A stretch of 64,000 nt of DNA, from assembly GCF_017301335.1 (NCBI RefSeq), contig NZ_CP071247.1, forward strand, positions 620,001 through 684,000, read 5' to 3'. Below the pieces are notes generated by a model. The model did not search any database. It was not told the DNA's origin and worked only from the letters and a program-made list of their open reading frames with translations. Of the stretch, positions 1 to 8,079 are shown piece after piece. The translations under genes and the position numbers were made by a program. Origin of the DNA: Marinobacter salinisoli (lineage in GTDB: Bacteria > Pseudomonadota > Gammaproteobacteria > Pseudomonadales > Oleiphilaceae). Each line of letters starts with the position of its first letter. Position 1 is the stretch's first letter.

Positions 1-1234
1 ACCGTTTGAGGTGCAGGTCACTGCCGCCGACCGCCTCGATACGCCCTTTCACCGTACGCCCATTATCCAGCCTGATCTGCACATCATGATTGAGGTGATC
101 CGACAGCTCGGAAAGCGCGATCACTTTAGCGGAAGCTGTCGGTTTTGCCGCGTCAGTCTTTGCTTCCGGCGCTGATTTCACGGCTTGCTGAGCCACTGCC
201 GGAGTAGATGCTCGATCCTTTCCTGGCGCTGACGTGTCCGCGTGTCCGACTGCCACTTCTCGTAAACCCGTTCGCTCTGTTCCGAGCATTGGATTCAGGC
301 GTCCACTGAGGTAGACCGGGTCGGGGCTCAGGTAATGATCACCCAGTTCCAGCGATGGAAAGGGGTTAATCTGAAACGTCAGCGTACTCCCCGGGTGAGA
401 CACGAAGTCCTGGTAGACCTCGACCAAGCTGTCGCTCGGCGTCAGCCCCAAGGCACGCCACTCTTCAATCCAGGCCTGCAGGTGATGCGCCCGGAATGCC
501 TCGGCCTCCATGTTTTGTTCACCCGCACAGAAGTCGATCATGCGATTCAGCTGCCCCAGATCGGTCACAGTGATGGAGGCGGATTCGAGACGGGCAGACT
601 GAGCGGCCTGGGCAGACAGCATGCCAGACAGGAACGAATCGGGATGCGCGGCAACCATGTCCAGGGCCATTGCCGTTTGATCGCGGGACGTTATCGAGGT
701 GCTGACTGTCAACTGGTCGCCCGCCTTCGAAATTCGATAGGCAAGATCCATATCGAGAACGAGATGGTCATAGCCCATTTGCACCAGGTCCGCACGGCCA
801 AAGAAGCCCCGGTCACCACACCCGGCGGTTTCCAGTCGACTGTAGGGGTTTTCCCCTTCACCTGCTTGCTCAATCGCGGACATGAACGCGAGGTCGGTGT
901 TCAGGCCGTTGACAGACAGCCCGAGGTAACCCGGTATCTGGCCTGACTGGAACTGGTCTTTGAGATTCAGCAGTGCCCAGAGACTGCCAGTCTTCAAAGC
1001 GATTTTCTCTGCTGAGATAACCTGTGAGGAGGCCCGGGAGACGAATCTGGGATTAGCGACTTCGATATCGCCGGCCAGGGTTGTGGAAACATCCTGGTAC
1101 TGAAACTCGGCAACTGGCGCAAGCTGCATCCGTACGAGATCGAGGCCCTCACTGACGGCGGCAGTGATTCGGTAGTTAGCAACAGCCACGCCGGCAACAG
1201 CGAGCACCAGAACTACAAGAAAAAGACGTTTCAT
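1..1234 (-). CDS. Exported or membrane-anchored protein of unknown family, 3' end outside window
   Basis: The frame is open for 411 codons from ATG 1234 to the window edge, with an AAAGGGA ribosome site upstream. The product begins with a hydrophobic signal or anchor (MKRLFLVVLVLAVAGVAV) and continues as a mixed alpha/beta ectodomain with no motif I recognise. Around residues 330-375 there is an Ala/Pro/Lys-rich linker, followed by a segment with the pattern DVQIRLDNGRTVKGRIEAV. That segment looks like a short beta-barrel of the SH3 or LSm kind. The general plan (N-terminal anchor, long ectodomain) recalls DUF945/YdgA proteins, but I cannot confirm that family. It probably sits in the inner membrane facing the periplasm. 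The real C-terminus is not visible. Confidence 0.7.
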   Translation of the reverse strand, partial: MKRLFLVVLVLAVAGVAVANYRITAAVSEGLDLVRMQLAPVAEFQYQDVSTTLAGDIEVANPRFVSRASSQVISAEKIALKTGSLWALLNLKDQFQSGQIPGYLGLSVNGLNTDLAFMSAIEQAGEGENPYSRLETAGCGDRGFFGRADLVQMGYDHLVLDMDLAYRISKAGDQLTVSTSITSRDQTAMALDMVAAHPDSFLSGMLSAQAAQSARLESASITVTDLGQLNRMIDFCAGEQNMEAEAFRAHHLQAWIEEWRALGLTPSDSLVEVYQDFVSHPGSTLTFQINPFPSLELGDHYLSPDPVYLSGRLNPMLGTERTGLREVAVGHADTSAPGKDRASTPAVAQQAVKSAPEAKTDAAKPTASAKVIALSELSDHLNHDVQIRLDNGRTVKGRIEAVGGSDLHLKR

Positions 1235-1413
1235 GAAATTCCCTTTACAGCAATCCGTTTCGATTTAAGGGGCGCCCGCCGGTCAACGCCGGGTCAACTC
1301 GATACTACCTTAAGCATTTGTAATAGTTAAAGACCGGCGATGACTGGAAACAGGGATTTGGAGGGCGCGTTCAAGGCGTCAGATCAACCAATAAGAGCGT
1401 GAGCTTGCGCACT

Positions 1414-1707
1414 TCAGCTCTGGCCGGTCTGGTCTTTTTTCACCATCGCGGCTGTCGCCGCACTGACACTCCGAGCGCCAAGCTTCACCACACCATAACA
1501 GACCCGGGCGATGCCGTGATGAGAGGACTTCACCACCCTGGCCCAGGGCCGTGTGATCGGAATCGCCTCGAGCACATGAAAGGACTCATCGGCTATCGAA
1601 AGATGGACTCGCTCCAGCTTCTGAACGCCATGACCAGTACCCTCGGCCAGCATATCCGCCAGCCCCAGCCACCAGTCGAGTTGATTCTGCTTGTCCGGAT
1701 TGTTCAT
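1414..1707 (-). CDS. Small protein translationally coupled to lipase-like hydrolase
   Basis: A 97-residue reading frame follows the hydrolase gene directly. ATG 1707 overlaps the hydrolase TGA in an ATGA junction, and a GGAGG lies 9 bases upstream. A start at 1716 is possible but would leave almost no space after that ribosome site. The protein is predicted helical, with motifs WWLGLADMLAEG and GVVKLGARSVSAATAAM. From memory, similar helical segments occur at the N-terminus of some bacterial esterase/lipase proteins. Here the segment would be a separate downstream gene. Its role as a partner or chaperone of the hydrolase is inference. Confidence 0.6.
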   Translation of the reverse strand: MNNPDKQNQLDWWLGLADMLAEGTGHGVQKLERVHLSIADESFHVLEAIPITRPWARVVKSSHHGIARVCYGVVKLGARSVSAATAAMVKKDQTGQS

Positions 1708-2612
1708 ACCAGCCATGCCTCCAGCTGTTCAGCCACTTTCGCATGATGCGCCAGCCGTAAATGATTGATACCCGGAAACGTTGCCACACCAGCCAGCTGC
1801 CAGCCTGCCCGATGCTGGCCCTGTGCACTGGATTCCTGAACCAGCGCATCGCCAAACAACGCATTGACCGGGTGTTGCCGGGATCGAGAGAGCAAGCCGC
1901 AAACCACGTAATGATTGACGTAGGGCAGGAGTGGGGAATCCGGTTCGCCTGCCAGGACCTCACCACGAGAGAGATTGCGAATCCCCTCACTGCGCAGATC
2001 GACCACCTCACCCACGACCTGCAAGTAGTCCCTCGGCAGATCCCCCAACAGGGTGGCCACGGAATGGGCGCCCCGCGCCAGCCAGGAACCGTCGTGAGGC
2101 GAGCCAAGGTAGACGCAATCACTCAGGACTTCGGTCCAGCGACGCGCTTCAGCGCGGGCGTAATGACAGGCGCTGCGAATCAACAACCCGCCCATGCTGT
2201 GGCCCAGAAGGATCAGGCGCGTCACAGGTATGGGCCAGGCCGCCACCAAACGCTCCAGGAGCGCCGACAGGGCCAGACCGTTGCGATAAATCGGAAGCCC
2301 CGTGTTGTAACGCAGGCTCAGGTCCGCTGCGCCACCGGGTAAACGTGAACTCAGACGCTGGCCGTAGGAGCTGCCGCCTGAATCGGGAATTTGCCAGACG
2401 GTTTCCAGTTCCATCAAACCGTGAATGGAGACACAGAGGGTTTCGGCCATCTGTTCAGGTTGCGGATTCTGGACGTCCAGTTCACGACCGCCCTCGAGCA
2501 CACACAGGGCAACCGCCAGCGGGTTGCGGCGTGACTCGAGTCGATCACCAAACAGGCCACTGGCGATAGCACTGGTCTGGCGCTGCCAACGTGCTAATGA
2601 ACCGAAGGGCAT
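1704..2612 (-). CDS. Alpha/beta-hydrolase, lipase/PGAP1-like
   Basis: The 302-residue protein has the alpha/beta-hydrolase layout: a strand and oxyanion motif VSIHGLMEL near residue 61, then the nucleophile elbow GHSMGG with Ser139, then SPHDG, and a late histidine near GINHLRLAHH. It has no signal peptide, so it is probably cytoplasmic. The family hydrolyses esters or lipids; the substrate is unknown. An AAGGAG lies 7 bases before ATG 2612. It is the first gene of a two-gene unit whose second member starts in its stop codon. Confidence 0.8.
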   Translation of the reverse strand: MPFGSLARWQRQTSAIASGLFGDRLESRRNPLAVALCVLEGGRELDVQNPQPEQMAETLCVSIHGLMELETVWQIPDSGGSSYGQRLSSRLPGGAADLSLRYNTGLPIYRNGLALSALLERLVAAWPIPVTRLILLGHSMGGLLIRSACHYARAEARRWTEVLSDCVYLGSPHDGSWLARGAHSVATLLGDLPRDYLQVVGEVVDLRSEGIRNLSRGEVLAGEPDSPLLPYVNHYVVCGLLSRSRQHPVNALFGDALVQESSAQGQHRAGWQLAGVATFPGINHLRLAHHAKVAEQLEAWLV

Positions 2613-2789
2613 GACATCACTCCTTAGGGGGCTTTCTGCCAGCTTACACCCGCGCAGCGATCAGCGATTGGCTTCGGAGGCGGCCTCAAGGCGAGTCTAG
2701 GGTCAGGCAGCAGGGAAAGCGCGAGGCAACAGAGGAGGGAGCACATGTGCGCTCAGGCGCGCGGTGACCTGAGCGCAGGGATGGGCGGA

Positions 2790-3281
2790 TTACCGGCGTT
2801 TGGGCGTCCAGGCCCAAATCATTTCAATCTCGATGGGCTCTTTACCCTCGCCGTCACGAATAATGACGGGCACCGAAACATCGCCTTTTTCTTCGGTTCG
2901 AATGCGCTCACGCTGTTCGGCTGTCAGCGTGGCCTCAACCGTCATATCACCTTTGGCCCGACGGGTGTACTCGGCGTGGACCGTTTTGATGACAGGAATT
3001 TTGTCGTCCGGCACATTCAACCCGACCAGAAATCCGGTCGCCGATTCGGCCAACAGCAGCGATGCGACCGCGTGCACGCCGCCAATGTGGTTTTGCACAC
3101 GGCGCTTGTTGGCGATGCTAATCACGCACCGCTCTTCATCCAGCGATTCGATACGCATACCTGCGGTGCCGGTGAATGGAACGACTCTGCCAAAAAACAG
3201 CGTTAAAGCCCGGGATCGGGCAAACTCCGGCAAGGCATTGATCTTGCCAACGATACCAGCCAGCTTATTGGCAGCTGCCAT
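2790..3281 (-). CDS. DUF4442 hotdog-fold protein (thioesterase-like)
   Basis: I chose ATG 3281 because a GGGAGA lies about 8 bases upstream; a longer frame reaches 3329 without a better site. The 163-residue product has the hotdog pattern of DUF4442: NHIGGVHAVA, where a helix packs into the sheet, and a C-terminal strand EMIWAWTP. Members resemble PaaI-type acyl-CoA thioesterases but mostly lack tested function. It is transcribed away from an acyl-CoA-binding protein gene about 150 bases off, which fits a role in acyl-CoA handling. Catalysis is inferred, not shown. Confidence 0.8.
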   Translation of the reverse strand: MAAANKLAGIVGKINALPEFARSRALTLFFGRVVPFTGTAGMRIESLDEERCVISIANKRRVQNHIGGVHAVASLLLAESATGFLVGLNVPDDKIPVIKTVHAEYTRRAKGDMTVEATLTAEQRERIRTEEKGDVSVPVIIRDGEGKEPIEIEMIWAWTPKRR

Positions 3282-3431
3282 GGACAAATCTCCCTGAAGA
3301 CAGTTTGTTGGCTCGCGACGATACCCCATTCCGCAAGGGAAAGGAACGTTTGGCCATGACGGGATGAAAGTGGGCCGTTATACTCAGCGGGACTTCCCCG
3401 GGACACAGCACTGACCGATAAGGAGATGGAT

Positions 3432-3692
3432 ATGAGTGACTTGAAAACCCAATTCGATGAAGCAGTTAACTACATCCAGAACGCCGAAGGCGACTTTCAG
3501 CCGTCGAACGAAATGAAGCTCGAGTTTTACGCCCTGTACAAGCAGGCCACGGAAGGTGATGTCTCCGGCAAGCGCCCGGGTATGATGGATTTCGTTGGTC
3601 GAGCCAAGTACGACGCTTGGGAAAAGCTCAAGGGGCTGTCCAAGGAGGACGCCATGCAGCAGTACATCGACAAGCTCAACGCCTTGAAATAA
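3432..3692 (+). CDS. Acyl-CoA-binding protein
   Basis: The 86-residue product has the length and four-helix pattern of acyl-CoA-binding proteins. The signature [16 protein letters not shown] is followed by [19 protein letters not shown]. It should bind long-chain acyl-CoA in the cytoplasm and buffer or present it to enzymes. An ATG at 3426 lies directly on AAGGAG, so the second ATG at 3432, six bases after it, is the better start. The gene is monocistronic and is followed by an inverted repeat. Confidence 0.93.
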   Translation: MSDLKTQFDEAVNYIQNAEGDFQPSNEMKLEFYALYKQATEGDVSGKRPGMMDFVGRAKYDAWEKLKGLSKEDAMQQYIDKLNALK

Positions 3693-3699
3693 TCCCTTC

Positions 3700-3726
3700 G
3701 GATCCCGGCCGTCCCCGTCGGGATCC
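3700..3726 (+). terminator. Stem-loop after the acyl-CoA-binding gene
   Basis: Perfect 8-bp arms GGATCCCG and CGGGATCC are separated by 11 bases, shortly after the acyl-CoA-binding protein stop. No T-run follows, so it may act in RNA 3'-end stability or not at all. Confidence 0.3.
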
Positions 3727-3819
3727 CCCCAGCCTTCGCGATTTTGCGCCCATCACACGAATGTCATAGAATTCTCCCAAGATAATAACAACGCACAACA
3801 CGCACGACAGAGATCTACC

Positions 3820-4131
3820 ATGGAGAACACCCAAGCGCTGGAGCAATCCCAGCCGGGCTTGGCCAAGCGCGTCAAAAAAGCCATCCAAAACCAGCAACTG
3901 AACCAGCGAACCGAGCAGAACTACTGGCACTGGATTACCCGGTTCATCACGTTTCACGATTGCCAGAATCCGGAAACGCTGAGTGAAGAACAGCAACAGC
4001 AGTTCCTCAACTACCTCACCGAACGCGTTGAGGTGTCGCGGGCGAAGCTAAATCAGGCCAAACAGGCGCTCGATTTTTTCTATGGCGATGTGCTGGGCAA
4101 TGATGCCATGCGGGACACCGCGGCTGCCTGA
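3820..4131 (+). CDS. Stand-alone SAM-like core-binding domain of a tyrosine recombinase
   Basis: The 103-residue protein matches the N-terminal core-binding (SAM-like) domain of phage and integron integrases: RTEQNYWHWITRFITFHD, then LSEEQQQQFLNYLTE and a final QALDFFYGDVLG. The catalytic domain with its R-H-R-Y residues is absent. The frame ends about 12 residues past the domain, and no catalytic remnant is visible in the following bases. It could be a relic, or a domesticated DNA-binding protein. Its codon use and GC resemble the neighbours, and no attachment site or cassette is visible. Confidence 0.7.
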   Translation: MENTQALEQSQPGLAKRVKKAIQNQQLNQRTEQNYWHWITRFITFHDCQNPETLSEEQQQQFLNYLTERVEVSRAKLNQAKQALDFFYGDVLGNDAMRDTAAA

Positions 4132-4153
4132 AGCAGCCACAACGACTTGCGGC

Positions 4154-4621
4154 CTATCGCTCCATCATATTGATGTTCTGGCTTTCTATGGTTCGGTTTT
4201 GCGGCAAACGCAGCTGGAATCCCGTGGTGTGGGTTCCGCCCGGAATGGATTTCGGATTGGCAAACTGGAATTCCACCGGAACTTCCGAGCGGCCAAGATC
4301 GGTTCTGCGGTCCCGGGGCTCGAGGGCCAGCGGATCGAGATAGAAATCGTCTTCGGTCGCTGGCTTCACGGGCACACCGGCAGCCGGCGCCGTCAAGCCA
4401 CCCTCGATGACCGTATTGGCCAGCGCCTCTTCCTCGACGGCGCGAAACGGAATGGTATCGATGGTTGAACGTTCTTCGTACTCGAAGACACCGTCCACAA
4501 CCACCGGCTTCTCACTCTGGGCCATGGCAAGCATTGAGCAACTTACAAGCCCGACTGCCAGCCCCGACCGCCAAGCCCGGTATTCGCCCATTCCGGGCGG
4601 GTGTTCCCTGTCCCTTTCCAT
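4154..4621 (-). CDS. Hypothetical exported protein
   Basis: The product is 155 residues from ATG 4621, or 145 from the internal ATG 4591. GGGGA stands 7 bases before 4621, while 4591 gives a more usual signal peptide. The hydrophobic stretch SGLAVGLVSCSMLAMAQS ends in an AxA-type cleavage site, so it is likely periplasmic or secreted. The mature part is acidic and proline-rich with no domain I recognise. Its end converges on the recombinase-domain gene. Function is unknown. Confidence 0.6.
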   Translation of the reverse strand: MERDREHPPGMGEYRAWRSGLAVGLVSCSMLAMAQSEKPVVVDGVFEYEERSTIDTIPFRAVEEEALANTVIEGGLTAPAAGVPVKPATEDDFYLDPLALEPRDRRTDLGRSEVPVEFQFANPKSIPGGTHTTGFQLRLPQNRTIESQNINMMER

Positions 4622-4731
4622 GATTCAGTCCCCAGCTGTCTATTCCTTAGAAGCCTAGTAAATGGATTCATGGTCATATTATCGACATAACAAACGCATT
4701 GCTCAAAAAACCGGCAATTGTGTGACGCTTT

Positions 4732-5244
4732 TCACCCGCCATGGTCGGGTGACTGATACTGGATGCCTGCAATGACCACGGTTTTCCAGCCCTCAGGCGT
4801 ACGTACACTGACTTCTTCGTCCAGGCGTTTGCCAATCAAGGCCCGGGCCATGGGTGAATTGATGCTCAGATAGCGCTTGGTCAGATCGAATTCATCAGCC
4901 CCCACCAGCCGGTAAACCTGCTCTTCACCCTCCTCGTCTTCGATGGTGACCCAGGCGCCGAAAAACACCTTATCCCGGTCATCGGGTAAACGGTCGACCA
5001 CCGTGACCTCTTCCAGGCGCTTGCTGAGGAAACGGACGCGCCGGTCTATCTCACGCAGTTGTTTCTTGCCATAAATGTATTCAGCATTCTCCGATCGGTC
5101 TCCCAGAGCGGCCGCCTCTCGCACCGCCTGGGTCACTTCCGGGCGCTTAGTTTTCCACAGATACTGCAATTCCTCGCGCAGCGCCCGCTCGCCTTCCGGC
5201 GTGATATAACGCGGTCTGCTGCCCGAATTGGACGCATTACTCAT
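4732..5244 (-). CDS. greB: Transcript cleavage factor GreB
   Basis: The 170-residue product has the GreA/GreB plan: an N-terminal coiled coil with the acidic tip GDRSENAEY, then a C-terminal FKBP-like domain (VFFGAWVTIEDEEGEE, LIGKRLDEEV). Residues near YIYGKKQLREIDRRVRFL are typical of GreB rather than GreA. It enters the secondary channel of RNA polymerase and stimulates cleavage of backtracked RNA. Start ATG 5244 gives MSNASNSGSRPRYITPEGE; an upstream extension to 5301 would run through a terminator hairpin. The long structured leader (to about 5533) suggests control by premature termination. Confidence 0.95.
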   Translation of the reverse strand: MSNASNSGSRPRYITPEGERALREELQYLWKTKRPEVTQAVREAAALGDRSENAEYIYGKKQLREIDRRVRFLSKRLEEVTVVDRLPDDRDKVFFGAWVTIEDEEGEEQVYRLVGADEFDLTKRYLSINSPMARALIGKRLDEEVSVRTPEGWKTVVIAGIQYQSPDHGG

Positions 5245-5280
5245 GACTGATGACCTGTTCTGGATACCGAAAATGAGGGC

Positions 5281-5306
5281 AAAAAAAACCCCGTTGACCA
5301 CGGGGT
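5281..5306 (-). terminator. Intrinsic terminator-like hairpin in the greB leader
   Basis: Read on the minus strand, 7-bp arms ACCCCGT and ACGGGGT flank a 5-base loop and are followed by eight T. It ends 37 bases before the greB ATG. No minus-strand gene lies upstream, so it either attenuates greB or ends an unannotated small RNA. Confidence 0.65.
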
Positions 5307-5338
5307 AAGGCTAGCGCTGTGCTGGAGGGGTAAGCAAG

Positions 5339-5378
5339 CAGCAAGGTTGCTGCTTTGGTAAGTCCAGTATCGATACTG
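5339..5378. other. Inverted repeats in the greB leader/divergent region
   Basis: Two dyads lie close together: CAGCAA-GG-TTGCTG at 5339-5352 and the perfect 14-bp palindrome CAGTATCGATACTG at 5365-5378. They sit between greB and the plus-strand gene at 5534. They could be operator sites or hairpins in the greB leader RNA. The rest of the 5,302-5,533 interval contains no convincing reading frame. Confidence 0.35.
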
Positions 5379-5533
5379 ACACAGCCAGCGTTACCGGCGG
5401 GTGGCCCATTGATTACCTTTTATACAGGCTTGGCGGCGCTCGCCGGGTATAAATTAGGTTGCACACTCTAGGGCTCGGGAGTAGCTTGCAGAGCTAAGGC
5501 CCTATCCAGTTTTTACTTTCACGGAGCGTCCAG

Positions 5534-5815
5534 ATGAACACCCAGAAATTAGTCAATTTCGCCCTCGAAGGTCTCGACAACCTCGGTTATCACCTCGACC
5601 AGCTGGGCGTAACCGGCAAGGTCAACCGACACAACCTGGCTGCCTTCCTGATGGCGGAGCAGAAGCACTTTGAAGGAGAATGGGACAGCCTGCAGGCCAA
5701 ATTCGGGCGTCGTCGCTCCGAGATCGAGCACCTGACCCAGTCGCTGGAAAAGCGGGCCGATTCACTGATCAGCCCGGTGATTGAGCGGATTAGCAGCTTC
5801 CGCACCCGCTCGTAA
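5534..5815 (+). CDS. Small predicted helical/coiled-coil protein
   Basis: The 93-residue protein is almost wholly helical with heptad-like spacing (EWDSLQAKFGRRRSEIEHL, then TQSLEKRADSL). It has no signal peptide or membrane segment. GGAG lies about 8 bases before ATG 5534. I do not recognise a family; size and helicity recall phasin-like or structural small proteins, but nothing specific supports this. It stands alone, with its end only a few bases from the convergent histidine kinase gene. Confidence 0.65.
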   Translation: MNTQKLVNFALEGLDNLGYHLDQLGVTGKVNRHNLAAFLMAEQKHFEGEWDSLQAKFGRRRSEIEHLTQSLEKRADSLISPVIERISSFRTRS

Positions 5816-5817
5816 GA

Positions 5818-7299
5818 TCAGCCATTACTGGTCTCAGTCGAACGCTTGGCTGCTGAACTGCCGGGCGGCGCAGGCAGTTCAGCGGCTGTAGCCTTGATGC
5901 GCTTGCGCACTCCGGTGAACGCGGGCATGTGTACCGTCACGGTCAGACCCGGCGGAGTCTGATCGGCGTAAGTGTCACTCAGGATTATCCGCCCCTGATG
6001 AATCTCGGACACGGCACTGACGAGACTGAGGCCAAGGCCATTACCCGGCAGTGACCGGCTTTTTCCAACCCGGTAAAAGCGTTGAAAAATCTGATCTTTT
6101 TCTTCATCCGGAACGCCGATTCCGCTGTCACTGACCTCGAACACCGCGTCCGCTCCGGTTTTTTTGACGACTACCCGAATTCGCCCTTTTTCCGGCGTGT
6201 ATTTAATGGCGTTGTCGATCAGGTTACTGACCATCTGGAATAAGAGGTCCCGATCGCCTTCGATCATCACGCCTTTATCCAGCTGCTGCTCGAACACCTG
6301 ATCTTTGTCTTCCGCCAGTGCCTCATAGAGCTCACAGGCATCGGTAACCAGATCATCCAACGACACCACCCTCATATCGGCGGTGTTGCCCCGGCTTTCA
6401 AGACGCGCAATCCGCAACAGGGCGTTAAAGGTCGCCAGCAGCTGATCCGCTTCGGCGACCGCTCGGCCGGCCTGCTCGCGGGCCTCATCGTTATCAACCG
6501 ACATCAGCGTGCTTTCAAGCTGGTTCCGCAGGCGGGTCAGCGGGGTACGCAGGTCATGGGCGATGTTATCAGAGACGTGCCGGATGCCCTCCATCAGATA
6601 CACGATCCGGTCGAGCATCTGATTCAGGTTATCCGCGAGCTGGTCAAAATCGTCGTTGGTGCCCCGGGTGGGAATGCGCAGGGACAGGTGGCCGTTCATG
6701 ATCCGCCGTGAGGTGTTGTTGATCACCTCAATGCGTCGGGTGGTGCTCCGACTCATCAGGAATCCGCCGAGCAGGGCCAGCGCGAGAGTGATCCCCATGC
6801 CCCAGTTAATTGCGGTTTCAATGACCCGCTTCAGGCTGGTCAGATCATCCACATCGCGACCCACCAGCAGACGCAGACCACCCTGCACCTCGAAGATCCG
6901 TGCCCGGGCCAGGCGCTGAGGACCGGCCCAGCCGACACTGTCGTTCAACGTAAAGTTGATCCAGCCACTTTCAGAGCGGGTTCCCTGGGGCCAGGATTCG
7001 ATGTTGCCAGCCAGCTTCAGGAAATCATCGGTGGTCAGAAGATAGATGGATTTGGCGTTAGGATCCCGGGCCACACGCTCCCGGATGATGGTGATCAGGC
7101 CATTGACGCCCCGACCCCGGTACTGTTCCGCCAGCCCGGCCACTTCTGCCTCGATGGTTTCATCGGTCTGAGCGGTCATGAATCCGGCGGTGCGCCAGTA
7201 GATAAACGCCAGCAGCAGGAATACCGAGGTGGCGAACACCACCATGTACAGCAAAGCAAGCTGAAAAGAAGATGTCCGGAGCTGGCTAAGCAGTTTCAC
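5818..7299 (-). CDS. Membrane sensor histidine kinase
   Basis: The 493-residue product starts at GTG 7299, which gives the usual short N-terminus; its first bases overlap the regulator gene by 14. Transmembrane segments lie at about residues 12-36 and 166-187, enclosing a periplasmic sensor of about 130 residues. HAMP follows, then a HisKA domain with His248 in NIAHDLRTPLTRL, and an HATPase domain with LIDNAIKYTP, DSGIGVPDEE and GLGLSLV. It should phosphorylate the adjacent OmpR-type regulator. The signal is unknown; the sensor domain shows no recognised fold. Confidence 0.9.
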   Translation of the reverse strand: MKLLSQLRTSSFQLALLYMVVFATSVFLLLAFIYWRTAGFMTAQTDETIEAEVAGLAEQYRGRGVNGLITIIRERVARDPNAKSIYLLTTDDFLKLAGNIESWPQGTRSESGWINFTLNDSVGWAGPQRLARARIFEVQGGLRLLVGRDVDDLTSLKRVIETAINWGMGITLALALLGGFLMSRSTTRRIEVINNTSRRIMNGHLSLRIPTRGTNDDFDQLADNLNQMLDRIVYLMEGIRHVSDNIAHDLRTPLTRLRNQLESTLMSVDNDEAREQAGRAVAEADQLLATFNALLRIARLESRGNTADMRVVSLDDLVTDACELYEALAEDKDQVFEQQLDKGVMIEGDRDLLFQMVSNLIDNAIKYTPEKGRIRVVVKKTGADAVFEVSDSGIGVPDEEKDQIFQRFYRVGKSRSLPGNGLGLSLVSAVSEIHQGRIILSDTYADQTPPGLTVTVHMPAFTGVRKRIKATAAELPAPPGSSAAKRSTETSNG

Positions 7300-7966
7300 G
7301 TAACATGTACCCGGCACCGCGAACGGTTTGCAGCAGGGGGGTGTCGAACTCTTTGTCGATCTTCGCCCGCAGGCGGCTGATATGAACGTCGATTACGTTG
7401 GTCTGGGGATCGAAATGATAGTCCCAGACTTTCTCCAGCAGCATGGTACGGGTCACCACCTGGCCTGCATTGCGCATCAGGTATTCCAGCAGGCGGAATT
7501 CCCGAGGCTGTACATCAATGTTCTGGCCAGCCCGCTTCACGGTCCGGGCCAGCAAGTCCATTTCCAGATCCGCCACGCGCAGCACGGTTTCAGTTTCTGC
7601 CGCCTGACGGTTCCGACGAATCAGCGATTCAATGCGTGCCAGCAATTCGGTGAAGGAGAATGGCTTGGTCAGGTAATCATCGCCACCACCGCGCAGGCCT
7701 TCCACACGGTCGTCCACGTCGCCCAGCGCGCTCAGGATCAGCACCGGTACCTGGTTACCTGTGGCGCGCACGGTCTTGATGATCGACAGTCCGTCCATTC
7801 CCGGGAGCATGCGATCGACGATCATGATGTCGTAGTCTTCACTGGCCGCCATCATCATGCCTTCTTTGCCATCGGCGGCATGATCCACGACAAAGTCAGA
7901 CTCTCTGAGCCCCTTCACCAGATAGTTGGCCACGTCCTGGTCGTCTTCGATTACCAGTGCTTTCAC
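7286..7966 (-). CDS. OmpR-family response regulator
   Basis: The 226-residue protein has a receiver domain with acidic residues E7-D8-D9, phosphoacceptor Asp51 (IMIVDRMLPGMDG) and the conserved lysine in YLTKPFSF. A winged-helix DNA-binding domain follows (VQPREFRLLEYLMRN, VIDVHISRLRAKID). GGAGG stands 6 bases before ATG 7966. It is the first gene of the pair with the histidine kinase. Target genes cannot be read from the sequence. Confidence 0.92.
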   Translation of the reverse strand: MKALVIEDDQDVANYLVKGLRESDFVVDHAADGKEGMMMAASEDYDIMIVDRMLPGMDGLSIIKTVRATGNQVPVLILSALGDVDDRVEGLRGGGDDYLTKPFSFTELLARIESLIRRNRQAAETETVLRVADLEMDLLARTVKRAGQNIDVQPREFRLLEYLMRNAGQVVTRTMLLEKVWDYHFDPQTNVIDVHISRLRAKIDKEFDTPLLQTVRGAGYMLRETA

Positions 7967-8079
7967 CGGCCGTCCTCCAGATATCGAATTTCGTTCAATG
8001 CCAACAAGATTACGAATAACTCTCTAATCCGGCCAGTTACGATCTTGTAAGAGGGTGTCGCCTAAAGCGACGGGCAACC

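Noticed and set aside
3820..4131. Integron or cassette array near the integrase-like gene
   Set aside because: Only the core-binding domain exists; no attI, attC or cassette genes are visible.
5302..5533. tRNA or known riboswitch in the greB leader
   Set aside because: No cloverleaf, no CCA end and no recognised aptamer core could be found; only hairpins and a terminator.
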